DNA of 64,000 nucleotides. Source: Arenimonas sp. GTDB lineage: Bacteria > Pseudomonadota > Alphaproteobacteria > Rhizobiales > Rhizobiaceae. The notes under the pieces are model-generated. The model did not search any database and had not been told where the DNA came from. It was given only the letters and a program-made list of their open reading frames with translations. This document shows positions 12,773 to 21,635 of this stretch, one piece after another (positions within the stretch are counted from its first letter, which is position 1; every line of letters starts with the position of its first letter). The DNA lies in contig JAIBEK010000014.1 in assembly GCA_019459145.1 (NCBI GenBank), forward strand, positions 1 to 64,000, read 5' to 3'. The translations under genes and the position numbers were made by a program.

Positions 12773-13288
12773 TCAGGCCGTCTTTTCCTTTGACAGACCG
12801 ACGCGCAAGTCGGTCGCCTGGTAGATGGTCTCGCCATCCGCCTTCAGCCAGCCATCGGCGGTGCCCAGCACGAGCCGACCGCGCATCACGCGCTTGAAAT
12901 CGATCCCGTATTCGAGAAGCTTGGTGTTCGGACGCACCATGCCCTTGAACTTCACTTCGCCCGTGGACAGCGCCATGCCGCGACCGGGTTCGCCCAGCCA
13001 GCCGAGGAAGAAACCCGTCAACTGCCACATGCCGTCGAGGCCGAGACAGCCCGGCATGATCGGATTGCCCTGAAAATGGCAGGGAAAATACCAGTCGTCG
13101 GGATGGACGTCATACTCGGCCCGGATATAGCCCTTGTCGAAGGCGCCGCCCGTTTCGGAGATATCGGTGATCCGGTGGACCATCAGCATCGGCGGCAAGG
13201 GAAGCTGCGCATTGCCGGGACCGAACAGCTCGCCGCGACCGCAGGCGAGGATTTCCTCGTAATTGTAGCTGGATTGTCTTGGTGCCAT
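12773..13288 (-). CDS. fabA: 3-hydroxydecanoyl-ACP dehydratase/isomerase FabA
   Basis: Dehydrates 3-hydroxydecanoyl-ACP and isomerises trans-2 to cis-3-decenoyl-ACP, the branch point to unsaturated fatty acids. It has 171 residues, the normal length. The active-site His71 and Asp85 are in [11 protein letters not shown] and [12 protein letters not shown]. It is the first gene of the fabA-fabB-fabI operon and is divergent from irr, the usual arrangement in Rhizobiaceae. Confidence 0.97.
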   Translation of the reverse strand: MAPRQSSYNYEEILACGRGELFGPGNAQLPLPPMLMVHRITDISETGGAFDKGYIRAEYDVHPDDWYFPCHFQGNPIMPGCLGLDGMWQLTGFFLGWLGEPGRGMALSTGEVKFKGMVRPNTKLLEYGIDFKRVMRGRLVLGTADGWLKADGETIYQATDLRVGLSKEKTA

Positions 13289-13594
13289 TTTCTTCTTCTT
13301 CCCCCCTCAGGCTTCGCGTTCACGGACCCTTAGAGCAAGATAGGGACAAATTGAAGTCTCACAATAGCCGACATGAAGTCGCGGAAGGCTTACCCAATCC
13401 GCCACCATTGGATGACTTTAGCCGTCGCATACAGGAACCACCCCTTCAGGACCAGATCAAAAACAACCAGATCGCGGCTTTTTCGGCACTTTGTAAAGCC
13501 CTTGTACGGCAGAAACTATTGAAAGGGCAGCGCGTAAAAGTTATATCGTCGGATAAGTGCACGACCGACCAACAGCAATGCGGAGATCGTCTTG
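13289..13594. other. fabA-irr divergent intergenic region
   Basis: About 306 bases between the divergent starts of fabA and irr. They must hold both promoters. The stretch near 13450-13560 is visibly more AT-rich than the flanks. I cannot assign specific boxes with confidence and see no small gene. Confidence 0.5.
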
Positions 13595-14014
13595 ATGACG
13601 ACGGAAGACCGTAGACATACGGAACTGAAATTGCGCGAGTGCGGCCTCAGGCCCACCCGGCAACGCATCGCGCTCGCGAGCCTGCTGTTCGCCAAGGGCG
13701 ACCGTCACCTGACCGTCGAGGAATTGCATGAGGAGGCGCTTGCCGCACGCGTGCCGGTTTCGCTCGCCACCGTCTACAACACGCTCCACCAGTTCACCGA
13801 GGCGGGCCTCATCCGCGTGCTCACGGTGGAAAGCACGAGAACCTATTTCGACACCAACGTGTCCGATCATCATCACTTCTTTGTCGAGGGCGAGAACGAG
13901 GTCCTCGATATCCCGCTCAACAATATCTCCATCGAGAATTTGCCTGAGCCGCCGGAGGGCATGGAAATCGCCCATGTCGACGTGTTGATTCGCCTGCGCG
14001 CCAAGACCCGCTAA
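13595..14014 (+). CDS. irr: iron response regulator Irr (Fur family)
   Basis: A 139-residue Fur-family protein with the Irr-specific layout. It has the winged-helix region (LRPTRQRIALASLLFAKGDRH, SLATVYNTLHQFTEAGL) followed by the histidine-rich motif SDHHHFFVEGENEVLDIP. In Rhizobiales Irr represses or activates genes under iron limitation in response to haem status. It is divergent from fabA. An in-frame TTG lies just before the chosen ATG at 13595. Rhizobial Irr proteins often lack the N-terminal haem-regulatory motif of Bradyrhizobium, and none is seen here. Confidence 0.95.
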   Translation: MTTEDRRHTELKLRECGLRPTRQRIALASLLFAKGDRHLTVEELHEEALAARVPVSLATVYNTLHQFTEAGLIRVLTVESTRTYFDTNVSDHHHFFVEGENEVLDIPLNNISIENLPEPPEGMEIAHVDVLIRLRAKTR

Positions 14015-14055
14015 ATCCCAGGCCCTTCTTCCTTCCCGCCTTTCGCTTTGCCCCT

Positions 14056-14691
14056 CTACAATACGTCTTCCGGCGATCGGCCGGGGCGTGAATTGTAGCG
14101 CGGAAAGCTCCAGCCGAAGCGCAAAGCGCCGCCTCTGATGGCAAATGCCGTGGCTGCGCCGAACGCCGAGGCGACAAGGAGCGGCAGACCGAACACCGTG
14201 GCTGCGGTAAAGACGCAGGCCCCCGCCAGCGCCGCCGTCACATAAACCTCCGGCCGCAGCAGCACGGACGGTTCCCCGGCGATGATATCCCGGAGGATGC
14301 CGCCGAAGGTGGCGGTGAGCGTGCCGGTGACGATCGCCACGGTGGGCGAGCCGGTCGCGGCAAGGCCCTTGGCCGCGCCCATGACACAATAGGCCGACAG
14401 TCCGATGGCATCGAGCCAGATCAGCAGCCGATAACGCGATTCGAACAGGTGGGCCGTGAAGAAGACCAGGACCCCGACAAAGGCGCAGACAAGGACATAG
14501 CCCGGGTCACGCACCCAGAAGACCGGGACACTGCCGAGCACGAGGTCGCGCAGGGTTCCGCCGCCAATGCCGGTCACGGCCGCCAGAAACAGGAAACCGA
14601 TCACGTCGAGCTCCTTGCGCGAGGCGGAAAGCGCCCCGGTCGCCGCGAAGACGGCGACGCCGGCATAGTCGAGAAATCCGAGCAGCGTCAT
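14056..14691 (-). CDS. TRIC-type channel family protein (UPF0126, YicG-like)
   Basis: A 211-residue protein made of two repeated blocks of hydrophobic helices. The repeat is visible in GIGGGTLRDLVLG and TATFGGILRDIIAGEPSVLL, with the conserved G-G-x-x-R-D motif in both halves. These are the marks of the bacterial trimeric intracellular cation channel family; about seven membrane segments are expected. The start ATG 14691 is chosen because the sequence upstream is not conserved in character. The ion specificity is not evident. It is convergent with irr. Confidence 0.88.
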   Translation of the reverse strand: MTLLGFLDYAGVAVFAATGALSASRKELDVIGFLFLAAVTGIGGGTLRDLVLGSVPVFWVRDPGYVLVCAFVGVLVFFTAHLFESRYRLLIWLDAIGLSAYCVMGAAKGLAATGSPTVAIVTGTLTATFGGILRDIIAGEPSVLLRPEVYVTAALAGACVFTAATVFGLPLLVASAFGAATAFAIRGGALRFGWSFPRYNSRPGRSPEDVL

Positions 14692-14792
14692 TTCGAGCCC
14701 TTTCCGGCGAAAGCGTTTGGAAACCGTAACGGCGTCAGGGCCGCACAAGCACCGAGACATAGGATAGGAGAAAGAGATTTCATCTTCCTGGG

Positions 14793-15275
14793 ATGTTCGC
14801 CGTGAAATACCTGCTTCTCGCCTTTCTGCAAATCGCGTTTCTGCTGTCCGCGAATTCCGCATCCTACGGCCAGCAGCAGCTCATCAGTGATCCGGAAATA
14901 TACGAAAAGCAACATTTCCAGAAGCGTTGCACCGAGGCGCAGTTCGGTGCGACCTTCATCACCCGGCTGGACATCAACAATGACGGGATCAAGGATGCCG
15001 TGGTCAACGACGGCGAACTCGTCTGCGACGGCGTGCGCGGCCCGGACTGCACCGACGACGGCTGCCCCTATAACTTCTATCTGCAGGTGAAGGAGGGCGG
15101 TTACTTCATGATCGCCACGGCCAAGATGTACGGCTATGACTTCATCAAGCGCTTCGGCAACATGGTCTTCGTGATGCAGATGCATCCGCGCTTTTGCGAG
15201 CGCACCGACGAGGCACCTTGCGAGATCACGGTGCGCGTGCGCGGCACCAAGTTCCTGACCATTTCGAAGAAATGA
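14793..15275 (+). CDS. secreted protein of unknown function
   Basis: I do not recognise the family. The 160 residues begin with a clear signal peptide (YLLLAFLQIAFLLSANSA, probable cleavage near residue 23-26). The mature part holds six cysteines and a calcium-loop-like segment, RLDINNDGIKDAVVND, similar to EF-hand or FG-GAP loops. It is probably a periplasmic protein stabilised by disulfides. It is divergent from the TRIC-type gene and convergent with the YdcF-like gene. Confidence 0.7.
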   Translation: MFAVKYLLLAFLQIAFLLSANSASYGQQQLISDPEIYEKQHFQKRCTEAQFGATFITRLDINNDGIKDAVVNDGELVCDGVRGPDCTDDGCPYNFYLQVKEGGYFMIATAKMYGYDFIKRFGNMVFVMQMHPRFCERTDEAPCEITVRVRGTKFLTISKK

Positions 15276-15288
15276 CCGCGAGGGGCAT

Positions 15289-16080
15289 TCACGGCCCCGG
15301 ATACAACACCCCGATCCGGCCGGTGAGGTAATAGGCGGCAAGGCCGATCGCCTCGCGCAGGGCGGTCGCCGACTGCTGCGCATTGAGCGTGGGCTGGGTG
15401 AAATCAACGCCAAGTCTGACCGTGCCGCTTGTGCGATAATCCGTCGGCCAGGGCGTGACCGAGACACCCGCCACGCGAAAGAGGCCCACGGCGCGCGGCA
15501 TGTGAAAGGCCGACGTGATCAGCAGGCAGTCCGCCATCCGCCTGTCTGCCAGCAACGAACGACTATTGGCGACATTTTCCGCGGTGGTGCGCGACGCCGT
15601 CTCGCGCACCAGCCGGTCGGCAGCGATGCCGAAGGTCGAGAAGAAGCGCGCGGAGGCGACGGCATCGCCTTCATAGTCACCGCTCAGGGACCCGTCGCCG
15701 CCCGACACAAGAATGACCGCCTCGGGGAATCGCTGTGCAAGCCGCAAGGCCTCGACAAAGCGGTCGGCCGCCTGGTTCATCTCGATCCCGCCGCGGGTCG
15801 TCGTCACCTCTGTTTCAAAGGCGCCGCCGAGCACGATCATGCAGCCGAGCGATTGCGGATCGTCGGCCGGCCTTGGAAAGCGCGCCTCAAGCCCCTGCAG
15901 AACGAAGGAGCCGGTCGTCGTATAAAGCGTCACGAACAGGATGAATGCCGCCAGGGCGGACAGCGCCAGGCCGAGGCGGCGGAGACCGCACAGCAATACG
16001 ACGACGGCGAGCAGGATCACCAGGAAAGCCAGCGACAGCGGCTGGGCGAACACCCAGAACAGTTTGGAAACAATAAACAT
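15289..16080 (-). CDS. YdcF/ElyC-family membrane protein (DUF218)
   Basis: The 263-residue protein has two N-terminal membrane helices (about residues 8-30 and 34-55) and a DUF218 domain. Motifs are MIVLGGAFETE, LVSGGDGSLSGDYEGDA, SRTTAENVANSR and LLITSAFHMPRAVGLFR. Relatives such as ElyC act in cell-envelope carrier-lipid metabolism. ATG 16080 lies 8 bases after GAGGG; a GTG three codons upstream is less likely. Confidence 0.85.
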   Translation of the reverse strand: MFIVSKLFWVFAQPLSLAFLVILLAVVVLLCGLRRLGLALSALAAFILFVTLYTTTGSFVLQGLEARFPRPADDPQSLGCMIVLGGAFETEVTTTRGGIEMNQAADRFVEALRLAQRFPEAVILVSGGDGSLSGDYEGDAVASARFFSTFGIAADRLVRETASRTTAENVANSRSLLADRRMADCLLITSAFHMPRAVGLFRVAGVSVTPWPTDYRTSGTVRLGVDFTQPTLNAQQSATALREAIGLAAYYLTGRIGVLYPGP

Positions 16081-16250
16081 TTTTTCCACCCTCGGGGTCC
16101 GGGGAACTCAATTCCGTAGCGCGCGGCATTGCGCCCACGGCTGAGCATGACAAGCGTTCCCATGGCGCGACAGCCTCGCTCAAGGCAGGTCCCTTAAGCC
16201 TCCGACACTCGAAAATAAAGACTTTTACGCGATTGAATTTTGGGGGGCTC

Positions 16251-16445
16251 ATGCGCTTCGCAATCGATACACTCGACGAGGCGGGCAATAGCCGGATCTT
16301 TATCGGCGTGCCTCTCGGCAGATCAGGCGACAAGCTGCGCGTTCAACTTCGCAACGGCGAAGCGGAGCTGGATATCGACCGCATCACCGACTGGTTCCAG
16401 ATCGACCAGACCCCGAGCGGAGACCGGGGCGAGTTGTTCTATTGA
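16251..16445 (+). CDS. small protein of unknown function
   Basis: A 64-residue acidic protein with a repeating beta-strand look (RIFIGVPLGRSGDKLRVQLR). The ATG is preceded by GGGGGGCTC. The stop overlaps the end of the convergent TMEM43-like gene by 7 bases. No family is recognised. It is probably a single-domain cytoplasmic protein. Confidence 0.55.
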   Translation: MRFAIDTLDEAGNSRIFIGVPLGRSGDKLRVQLRNGEAELDIDRITDWFQIDQTPSGDRGELFY

Positions 16446-17614
16446 GCCGCCGATGGGGCGGCGTTTGGCCGGCCTGCCGCACGTCGACGAAGCCAGACCA
16501 CGACGAAGGCAATGAGCCCGCCGGCCAACAATAGTCCAATCGACAGGAGCGGCCGATAGGCGAACCAGCCGATGGCGATGACCAGCGGCCCGACCAACAC
16601 GGTCAGCACAAAGGCGATCATCCCCGTGCCGAAGCGCACCAGCGAGCCGGCGAACGGAACGACGTCGGCGATGACGCCGAGGATCGAGAACAACAGGCTG
16701 AATCCAACCATAAGGGCGATCATTCCACCGACACGGATGAGCCACATGATCATCGTGTTTTCAGACTGGGCAGTATCGAACATTTCCGCAGCGCTCGACT
16801 TTCCGGCTGCGCTCAGGAAGATCTCCCGACCATTCGAGGCGATGAACGGTTTTAGCCAGCCCTCGCTCTGCGCTGCGACGAAACTCGCTTCGGCAAGGTC
16901 CGCCCGGCTGTATCGAATACGCAGATCGCCGACCCCCGGCTGGGCAGGGTTCATGCCGACATAAAATCCGGCACGGTCGAGATGCACTTGACCGGACAGA
17001 ACCTGTTCGGCGCGTGCAACGTCCGCTTCCGTCAGCCTCAGGTCGGTCTGCGCGCCGAGGGACGCGACGCTCTCGCCGGACACGGCAAAGGCACCGACCT
17101 TGGCGCTGTCGACGGTAAACGACTGGTCGTCGACTGCCAGATCCGGGTTCTCGTGGCCCTCGGGCTGGCGGAAGTCGCCCGAATTTTCGCGTCCGGACTT
17201 CCATTCCTTTGTGTAGGTATAGGTCGTGACGGTTTCCTGGCTCCCACCCAGCTTCGTTTCGGAGCGCGATTCGCTCTTCTCCACCCACTGGTACATTTCG
17301 ACCTTGCGCCGGATCGCCACGGCGCCGTCGGCGGAAATGCCGAATTCAGGATCGGCCGGGACGCCGTCCGGCGTCACCCTGCCATAGACGTGAATGAGCT
17401 TTCCCTCGTTCGACGGCGTTATTTCATCAGCACTGACCGACACAACGATACCGGCACCCTCGGTCAGCGCCCGATAGGCCTTGATCGACCGGCCTTCGTT
17501 CCAGACGAGAGCCCAGATGGCAGCCCCGACCAGAACGATGCCGATGACGGCACCGATCAATGCGCTCTTCAACCGCGCCAACCAAGATGTCCGTGTCGTT
17601 TCCGTAAAGCCCAT
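16439..17614 (-). CDS. TMEM43-like membrane protein
   Basis: A 391-residue protein with one N-terminal membrane helix (about 17-37), a large extracytoplasmic domain, and three or four C-terminal helices (about 288-375). The layout and motifs (LVWNEGRSIKAYRALTEGA, EGKLIHVYGRV, REIFLSAAGKSS) fit the TMEM43/LUMA family found in bacteria and eukaryotes. The bacterial function is not established. The island starts 188 bases upstream of its start codon, so its promoter lies between it and attL. Confidence 0.85.
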   Translation of the reverse strand: MGFTETTRTSWLARLKSALIGAVIGIVLVGAAIWALVWNEGRSIKAYRALTEGAGIVVSVSADEITPSNEGKLIHVYGRVTPDGVPADPEFGISADGAVAIRRKVEMYQWVEKSESRSETKLGGSQETVTTYTYTKEWKSGRENSGDFRQPEGHENPDLAVDDQSFTVDSAKVGAFAVSGESVASLGAQTDLRLTEADVARAEQVLSGQVHLDRAGFYVGMNPAQPGVGDLRIRYSRADLAEASFVAAQSEGWLKPFIASNGREIFLSAAGKSSAAEMFDTAQSENTMIMWLIRVGGMIALMVGFSLLFSILGVIADVVPFAGSLVRFGTGMIAFVLTVLVGPLVIAIGWFAYRPLLSIGLLLAGGLIAFVVVWLRRRAAGRPNAAPSAAQ

Positions 17615-17802
17615 GTCACCCCGCCCGCATGCTCGATGCCTGTCGGCGATTCCCTAGGGGAATCTCCGGACTGCAGCAAGCGACGCGCGGGCCTGAAGCC
17701 TGACTTGTTTTGGAGAAGGGGTCGGCAGCAGAAACAAACCGGCAGGCCCGCGATACGAAAGGCAAGGCCGTTCAAACTGTTAGGTTCTGTTCAGGGAAGA
17801 TT

Positions 17803-17819
17803 TGGTGGAGCTAAGCGGG
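17803..17819 (+). repeat. attL: copy of the tRNA-Ala 3' end
   Basis: TGGTGGAGCTAAGCGGG is identical to 30205-30221, the CCA end, acceptor stem and start of the T stem of tRNA-Ala on the complementary strand. Identity stops directly afterwards, apart from scattered matches. It marks the left junction of the island. Confidence 0.9.
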
Positions 17820-17892
17820 CTACAACCCTGCCCACGAATTTTGTGTTCTTCTTCAAATTCTTATTGAAGATCAACGATGAATGGGACTAAGG

Positions 17893-17915
17893 CTGGGTAC
17901 TTTCTTGGGTACTCA
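17893..17915 (+). repeat. left arm-type repeat, candidate integrase-binding site
   Basis: This 23-base sequence contains two TGGGTACT hexamer/octamer units and matches 30121-30143 at 22 of 23 positions. It lies between attL and the integrase start, overlapping its probable leader, so integrase binding here could also repress its own gene. Confidence 0.75.
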
Positions 17916-17926
17916 AAAGGGATTTT

Positions 17927-19321
17927 ATGCCACCGCCATCATCCGCCGATACGAAATATCTCGAAAGCCATGGCAGCAAGTGGCGTGTCGTCGTGAACGT
18001 GCCGAGGAAGCTACAGCGCAAGCTCGGGACAAAACTTAAGCGACCTCTCGGAACTGACAGCCTCCGAGACGCCAACCGCCTCAAGTGGGATGTTGTCGCC
18101 GAACTCAAAGCCGTAATTGAACAGGCCGAGCGGCCCGAAATGTCCAAGGATGCTGCCCTTGCTGCTGCCCGAGTGAAGGCGATGGAGGAAGCGCGGCGGC
18201 TATCGTTGCAACGGCACACAGCCCTAGGCATGGAGCAACGCAACTGGATTGATGATGCTATTGAGGACTATGCGGAGACGCTGGCAGGTGAACCCATCGA
18301 GGTGGGAGACCACGGCCACCCCGTGTACGAACGGGAGCGCGATGACCTAGCGATGGAGTTTATTGCTATCGCAAAGGGCAAGAGGACACCCGTCGATTTT
18401 CATCACGCCAAATACATGTCCATGTCTCACGTAAAGGCGCGAACTGCCGCCGACGATATGAGGGCGATTAAGTTCCTCAGGGAATGGTGTGCGCAGACCG
18501 GCGTCTCTCCGCATCTCCAATCGCTCACGAAGCGGGAAGCGGTGAGGTTTTGCGACGACCTTCCGCGTTTGGTCGGGAAGAGCGACCCGGCAACGCTGAA
18601 CAAGTACATAAGTCGCCTTTCAGTCTACTGGACGTGGCTTGAGAACCGGCACGAGGTGGATGCCAACATATGGCGCGGCCGAAGGCTCAAGAAGCCGCTA
18701 CAAACAACCGACCAGAAAGAACGGCCGTTCACAGACGCTGAAATGCAATCACTACTGGCTGGTTCGGCAGGTCAAGCCATGCAGGACCTTATGCGGATTG
18801 GTGCGCTCACAGGGGCGCGGCTGGACGCAATTGTCTGCCTTAGGGTGAAGGACTGCCAGAACGGCATCTTCGTATTCAAGCCCCAGAAGAAGGAGCCCGG
18901 GCCGCGCCTATGCCCAATCCATTCTGATTTGGCGGAGATCGTAACCCGTAGAACGGAGGGAAAGGAGGAAGCCGACGACATCTTCCCAGAGTGGCCGGGG
19001 GTAAAGAAGGCCAACTCGCTGCGAGAGCGGTCATTCAAGACCTCTAACCAGTTCACCAAATATCGGCGCTCGGTAGGCGTAGATGAGCAGAAGGAAGGGA
19101 AGCGCCGCAGCCTCGTCAACTTCCATTCCTTCCGCCGATGGTTCGCGACTAAGGCGGAACAGGCGGGGCAGCCGGAGAGCATCATCGCCGCTGTGATCGG
19201 ACACAAAGAGGGCCGCAAGTCCATGACCTTGGGCGTGTATTCCGCAGGCCCCCTTTTGGAACAAGCGAGGCGGTGTGTTGAGGCTGTGAAGTTGCCGGAT
19301 TTGACCTCGTCAGGTTGCTAG
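17927..19321 (+). CDS. tyrosine-type site-specific integrase
   Basis: A 464-residue phage-type integrase. The catalytic residues are visible as Arg298 (GALTGARLDAI), His400 and Arg403 (NFHSFRRWFATK), His426 (VIGHKEGRKS) and Tyr438 (LGVYS). The N-terminal half carries the DUF6538-like start (LESHGSKWRVVVNVPRKLQ) and a core-binding domain. The start follows AAAAGGGATTTT. The gene reads inward from attL, the usual position for tRNA-integrating elements. It appears intact, so excision is possible if a directionality factor exists; none was recognised. Confidence 0.96.
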   Translation: MPPPSSADTKYLESHGSKWRVVVNVPRKLQRKLGTKLKRPLGTDSLRDANRLKWDVVAELKAVIEQAERPEMSKDAALAAARVKAMEEARRLSLQRHTALGMEQRNWIDDAIEDYAETLAGEPIEVGDHGHPVYERERDDLAMEFIAIAKGKRTPVDFHHAKYMSMSHVKARTAADDMRAIKFLREWCAQTGVSPHLQSLTKREAVRFCDDLPRLVGKSDPATLNKYISRLSVYWTWLENRHEVDANIWRGRRLKKPLQTTDQKERPFTDAEMQSLLAGSAGQAMQDLMRIGALTGARLDAIVCLRVKDCQNGIFVFKPQKKEPGPRLCPIHSDLAEIVTRRTEGKEEADDIFPEWPGVKKANSLRERSFKTSNQFTKYRRSVGVDEQKEGKRRSLVNFHSFRRWFATKAEQAGQPESIIAAVIGHKEGRKSMTLGVYSAGPLLEQARRCVEAVKLPDLTSSGC

Positions 19322-19352
19322 CTGGTGGAGGCTGCTCTGGGACGATTTCATC

Positions 19353-19670
19353 TCATTCCACTGAAGCGTTCCTCGGCGGCCCTCCAGCAACAAGAGCCCA
19401 TTTGTCCCCGGCGTTGCGGTATAGCTGAGCTTTACCCCAACCGATCGTTGGGGAGTATTTCAACGCACAGACCACGCACAGATTGCCCCACCTCGGGTCG
19501 GAAGTGCCTTCGGCGGGGCCGTCCACCATGTAACGCTCCGAATGCATCGGTCGGGAACATACGTCGCAGTTGTCTATCTCCCCGTGCCATTGATCGTTCG
19601 GCCATTTCGATTGTTCAGCGCGTTCGATATTAGCGAAATGCTCCTCAGCTTCGTCGTGCTTGCGTTTCAT
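19353..19670 (-). CDS. small zinc-ribbon-like protein next to the HNH gene
   Basis: A 105-residue protein with two CxxC pairs, Cys35/Cys38 (DNCDVCSRPM) and Cys65/Cys68 (GNLCVVCALKY), 27 residues apart, so it very likely binds one zinc ion. The N-terminal 25 residues are highly charged. Its start overlaps the stop of the HNH gene by 4 bases, so the two are translationally coupled and may act together. The function is not known. Confidence 0.72.
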   Translation of the reverse strand: MKRKHDEAEEHFANIERAEQSKWPNDQWHGEIDNCDVCSRPMHSERYMVDGPAEGTSDPRWGNLCVVCALKYSPTIGWGKAQLYRNAGDKWALVAGGPPRNASVE

Positions 19671-20539
19671 CTTGCGTCCTCATCTGGCGAACCGAGAAAT
19701 AGCGGAGAGGCAATTACACGGCCCCTTTCCGGCTCAATTCTGTTGATATGTAGCAGCCCGGCGAGCTTGTAGGAGCCACTTTGAAAACCCACGAGTGTGG
19801 TTGTTGTGGTGATCCAGCGGGGATCAATTAGGCAAATCAGCCTCCACGAGCCGAAGTCTCGATAGATAACACTCTCGTCATTGCGCCAAGCATCGGGCAG
19901 GTTCTCGTATCCACCTATTCGTTTTGTCCTGAACAGCACTTCGTTTACGAACCAATAGTCACCCTCTGAAATTTCACCGATAGAGGTCTCGTCGGTGAGG
20001 ACGTTTGAGTACAACTCTTCGACGTTGAGCACCGAGGTGTACTGCGCCATCAACCTCCCCGCATTTATGCCAAGTTGGCGTATCGTCTCTGCGCCGTTGA
20101 GGTCGAATTCTGGGAGGGCGATTGATTGAACTGATGCGTACATATCGGCCCTGGGAATGTTTATGTACGATAGATAATGGAAACGCGGTTTTGTAACTGT
20201 TGATCCGAGGCGCTCCTCCACCCAGCAGCAGTGCTCGTCCCGCATCCGCAAAAGAACATCTTCGTTGAATTTTTTCGGCTGTTGATCGATCTCGCTGTGA
20301 CACGTCTTGCAGAGCAATATTAGGTTATCTGCCGACCTGCGTTGTTGCTGCCCGATTTCTTCGTTCCCACGAGGCCCATAGTCAGAGCTGGCAATTATAT
20401 GGGCATCATCCCCAAGTCGTGCTTTTTCACCAAACTCGTTTTGCACGAACAGTTCAATTCTGCACTTGTTGCAGCGACCACCTGATTGCCCGATGATAAA
20501 TCGCCTATTCGCTTCGCTTATCCGCTGCCGATCACTCAT
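19667..20539 (-). CDS. HNH endonuclease-like protein with unknown C-terminal domain
   Basis: The 290-residue protein starts with an HNH nuclease domain. It has a zinc knuckle Cys23/Cys26 (GGRCNKC), catalytic-type His47 (DDAHIIA), Asn72 (NLILLC) and a second CxxCH at 77-81 (CKTCHSEID). Residues about 110-290 are an unrecognised mixed alpha/beta region without membrane helices. I prefer ATG 20539 (MSDRQRISEANRR) over an upstream TTG. The sequence is clearly more AT-rich than the core genome. With the downstream zinc-ribbon gene it forms a two-gene operon. A role in defence against invading DNA is plausible but unproven. Confidence 0.82.
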   Translation of the reverse strand: MSDRQRISEANRRFIIGQSGGRCNKCRIELFVQNEFGEKARLGDDAHIIASSDYGPRGNEEIGQQQRRSADNLILLCKTCHSEIDQQPKKFNEDVLLRMRDEHCCWVEERLGSTVTKPRFHYLSYINIPRADMYASVQSIALPEFDLNGAETIRQLGINAGRLMAQYTSVLNVEELYSNVLTDETSIGEISEGDYWFVNEVLFRTKRIGGYENLPDAWRNDESVIYRDFGSWRLICLIDPRWITTTTTLVGFQSGSYKLAGLLHINRIEPERGRVIASPLFLGSPDEDAR

Positions 20540-20889
20540 GAAGTAAAGCCCAGTTGCCAATGAAAGAATATCTTAAGTTGCGTTTGTTTCGCGTTGATTA
20601 ACAGGGGTTGCCGTCGCTGGCCTAGGCCGATATTGGCATCTAGAATTCTCCGACAAGAATTTGCGAGGCACCCATTCAGATTAAGGTCAACCGCGCATCC
20701 CCCCGGGTACCCCCCCTCCGTTCGGTCCACCGCTCGGCTATCGGTGGCCTCCGCTCTCGGTCAGGGCTTCCCTGCTATGGCCGAAGGCCGGGGACGGCTG
20801 CGGCTTTCTCCGTGCGGGAGAACATGCAGATCAGCAGGGCTTGCTGTTCGTTCAGGCAGAAGACCTTGGCCGGTCGCTCCGGTCATTGG
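20540..20889. other. intergenic region upstream of the HNH operon
   Basis: This 350-base gap holds the promoter region of the HNH operon, AT-rich near 20560-20610. It is followed by a GC-rich stretch around 20700-20830 with C and G runs. No gene, tRNA or clear hairpin was recognised. The change in composition near 20690 suggests a junction of two acquired segments. Confidence 0.45.
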
Positions 20890-21471
20890 TCAGGCGATTG
20901 TTTTGCCCGGACCAGAGGACCCGGGAAACTGGAGGCCTTTCTTTGTTATAGTGTTAACAACGTCCATAGCCAATTCGGCAGCCGCCCTCTGCATCTGCTG
21001 AAGGAATTTCACATCGACTTCCGTGTCAAATAGTTGCTTGTCCTTTGCTCGCATGAAGAGCGGAACAGTCGCGCCTTGGGCATTCGGGGCGTTCCAAAAC
21101 CCGTGGCATAGGACATTGCGAATTTCAGCGGCCTTCTTGAGGTCCCTTATGAGGTCGTCAAAGTCTTCTGGAGGCTGGCTTTGGTACGATTTCACCTCTT
21201 GCTCGTATGCCCTGATTAGCGGGTCAAGAGTATCGGCAAGGGATCTCTCCAGCTTTGGAAGCCACTTCTTCAGTGCCTCTTGAACCCCCTCTTCTGTATA
21301 TTCGCGTGTAGCGCTGAGAGCGAATATCGCCCGTGCCAATACGTGCTCCAAGTAGCCAAACGTCGCGACGGTTCTTCCAAGCCACTCCCAGAATTCGGCC
21401 TCATGTCGGTGAGTGGGGTATTTGTCCGGCAGATTATGAACATCCACAATAGACCCGCGTGTCGAGATCAT
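20890..21471 (-). CDS. HEPN-like protein of unknown function
   Basis: A 193-residue, mostly helical protein. Residues 118-123 read RNVLCH, the Rx4H motif of HEPN ribonucleases, placed after a long helix as in that superfamily. The N-terminal helix FWEWLGRTVATFGYLEHVLARAIFAL (taken in two parts) is typical of HEPN-like hypothetical proteins. ATG 21471 is chosen because GGAAGGAG lies about 6 bases before it. It is divergent from the serine recombinase. No nucleotidyltransferase (MNT) partner is adjacent, so it is not a standard HEPN/MNT pair. Confidence 0.65.
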   Translation of the reverse strand: MISTRGSIVDVHNLPDKYPTHRHEAEFWEWLGRTVATFGYLEHVLARAIFALSATREYTEEGVQEALKKWLPKLERSLADTLDPLIRAYEQEVKSYQSQPPEDFDDLIRDLKKAAEIRNVLCHGFWNAPNAQGATVPLFMRAKDKQLFDTEVDVKFLQQMQRAAAELAMDVVNTITKKGLQFPGSSGPGKTIA

Positions 21472-21635
21472 ACTCATCTCCTTCCGTTCGCCATTTAGAA
21501 TAGTTGGGTGACACGTGTCCGCAATAGGGTGCGCCTCTGGCGAACTACCGCACAACCGGTTCGATAAGCCCCTATTGACAACCCAAAACGAACCATTGAT
21601 AAGAGAACCACCTAAATCGAACTCAGGGGTTCCCG

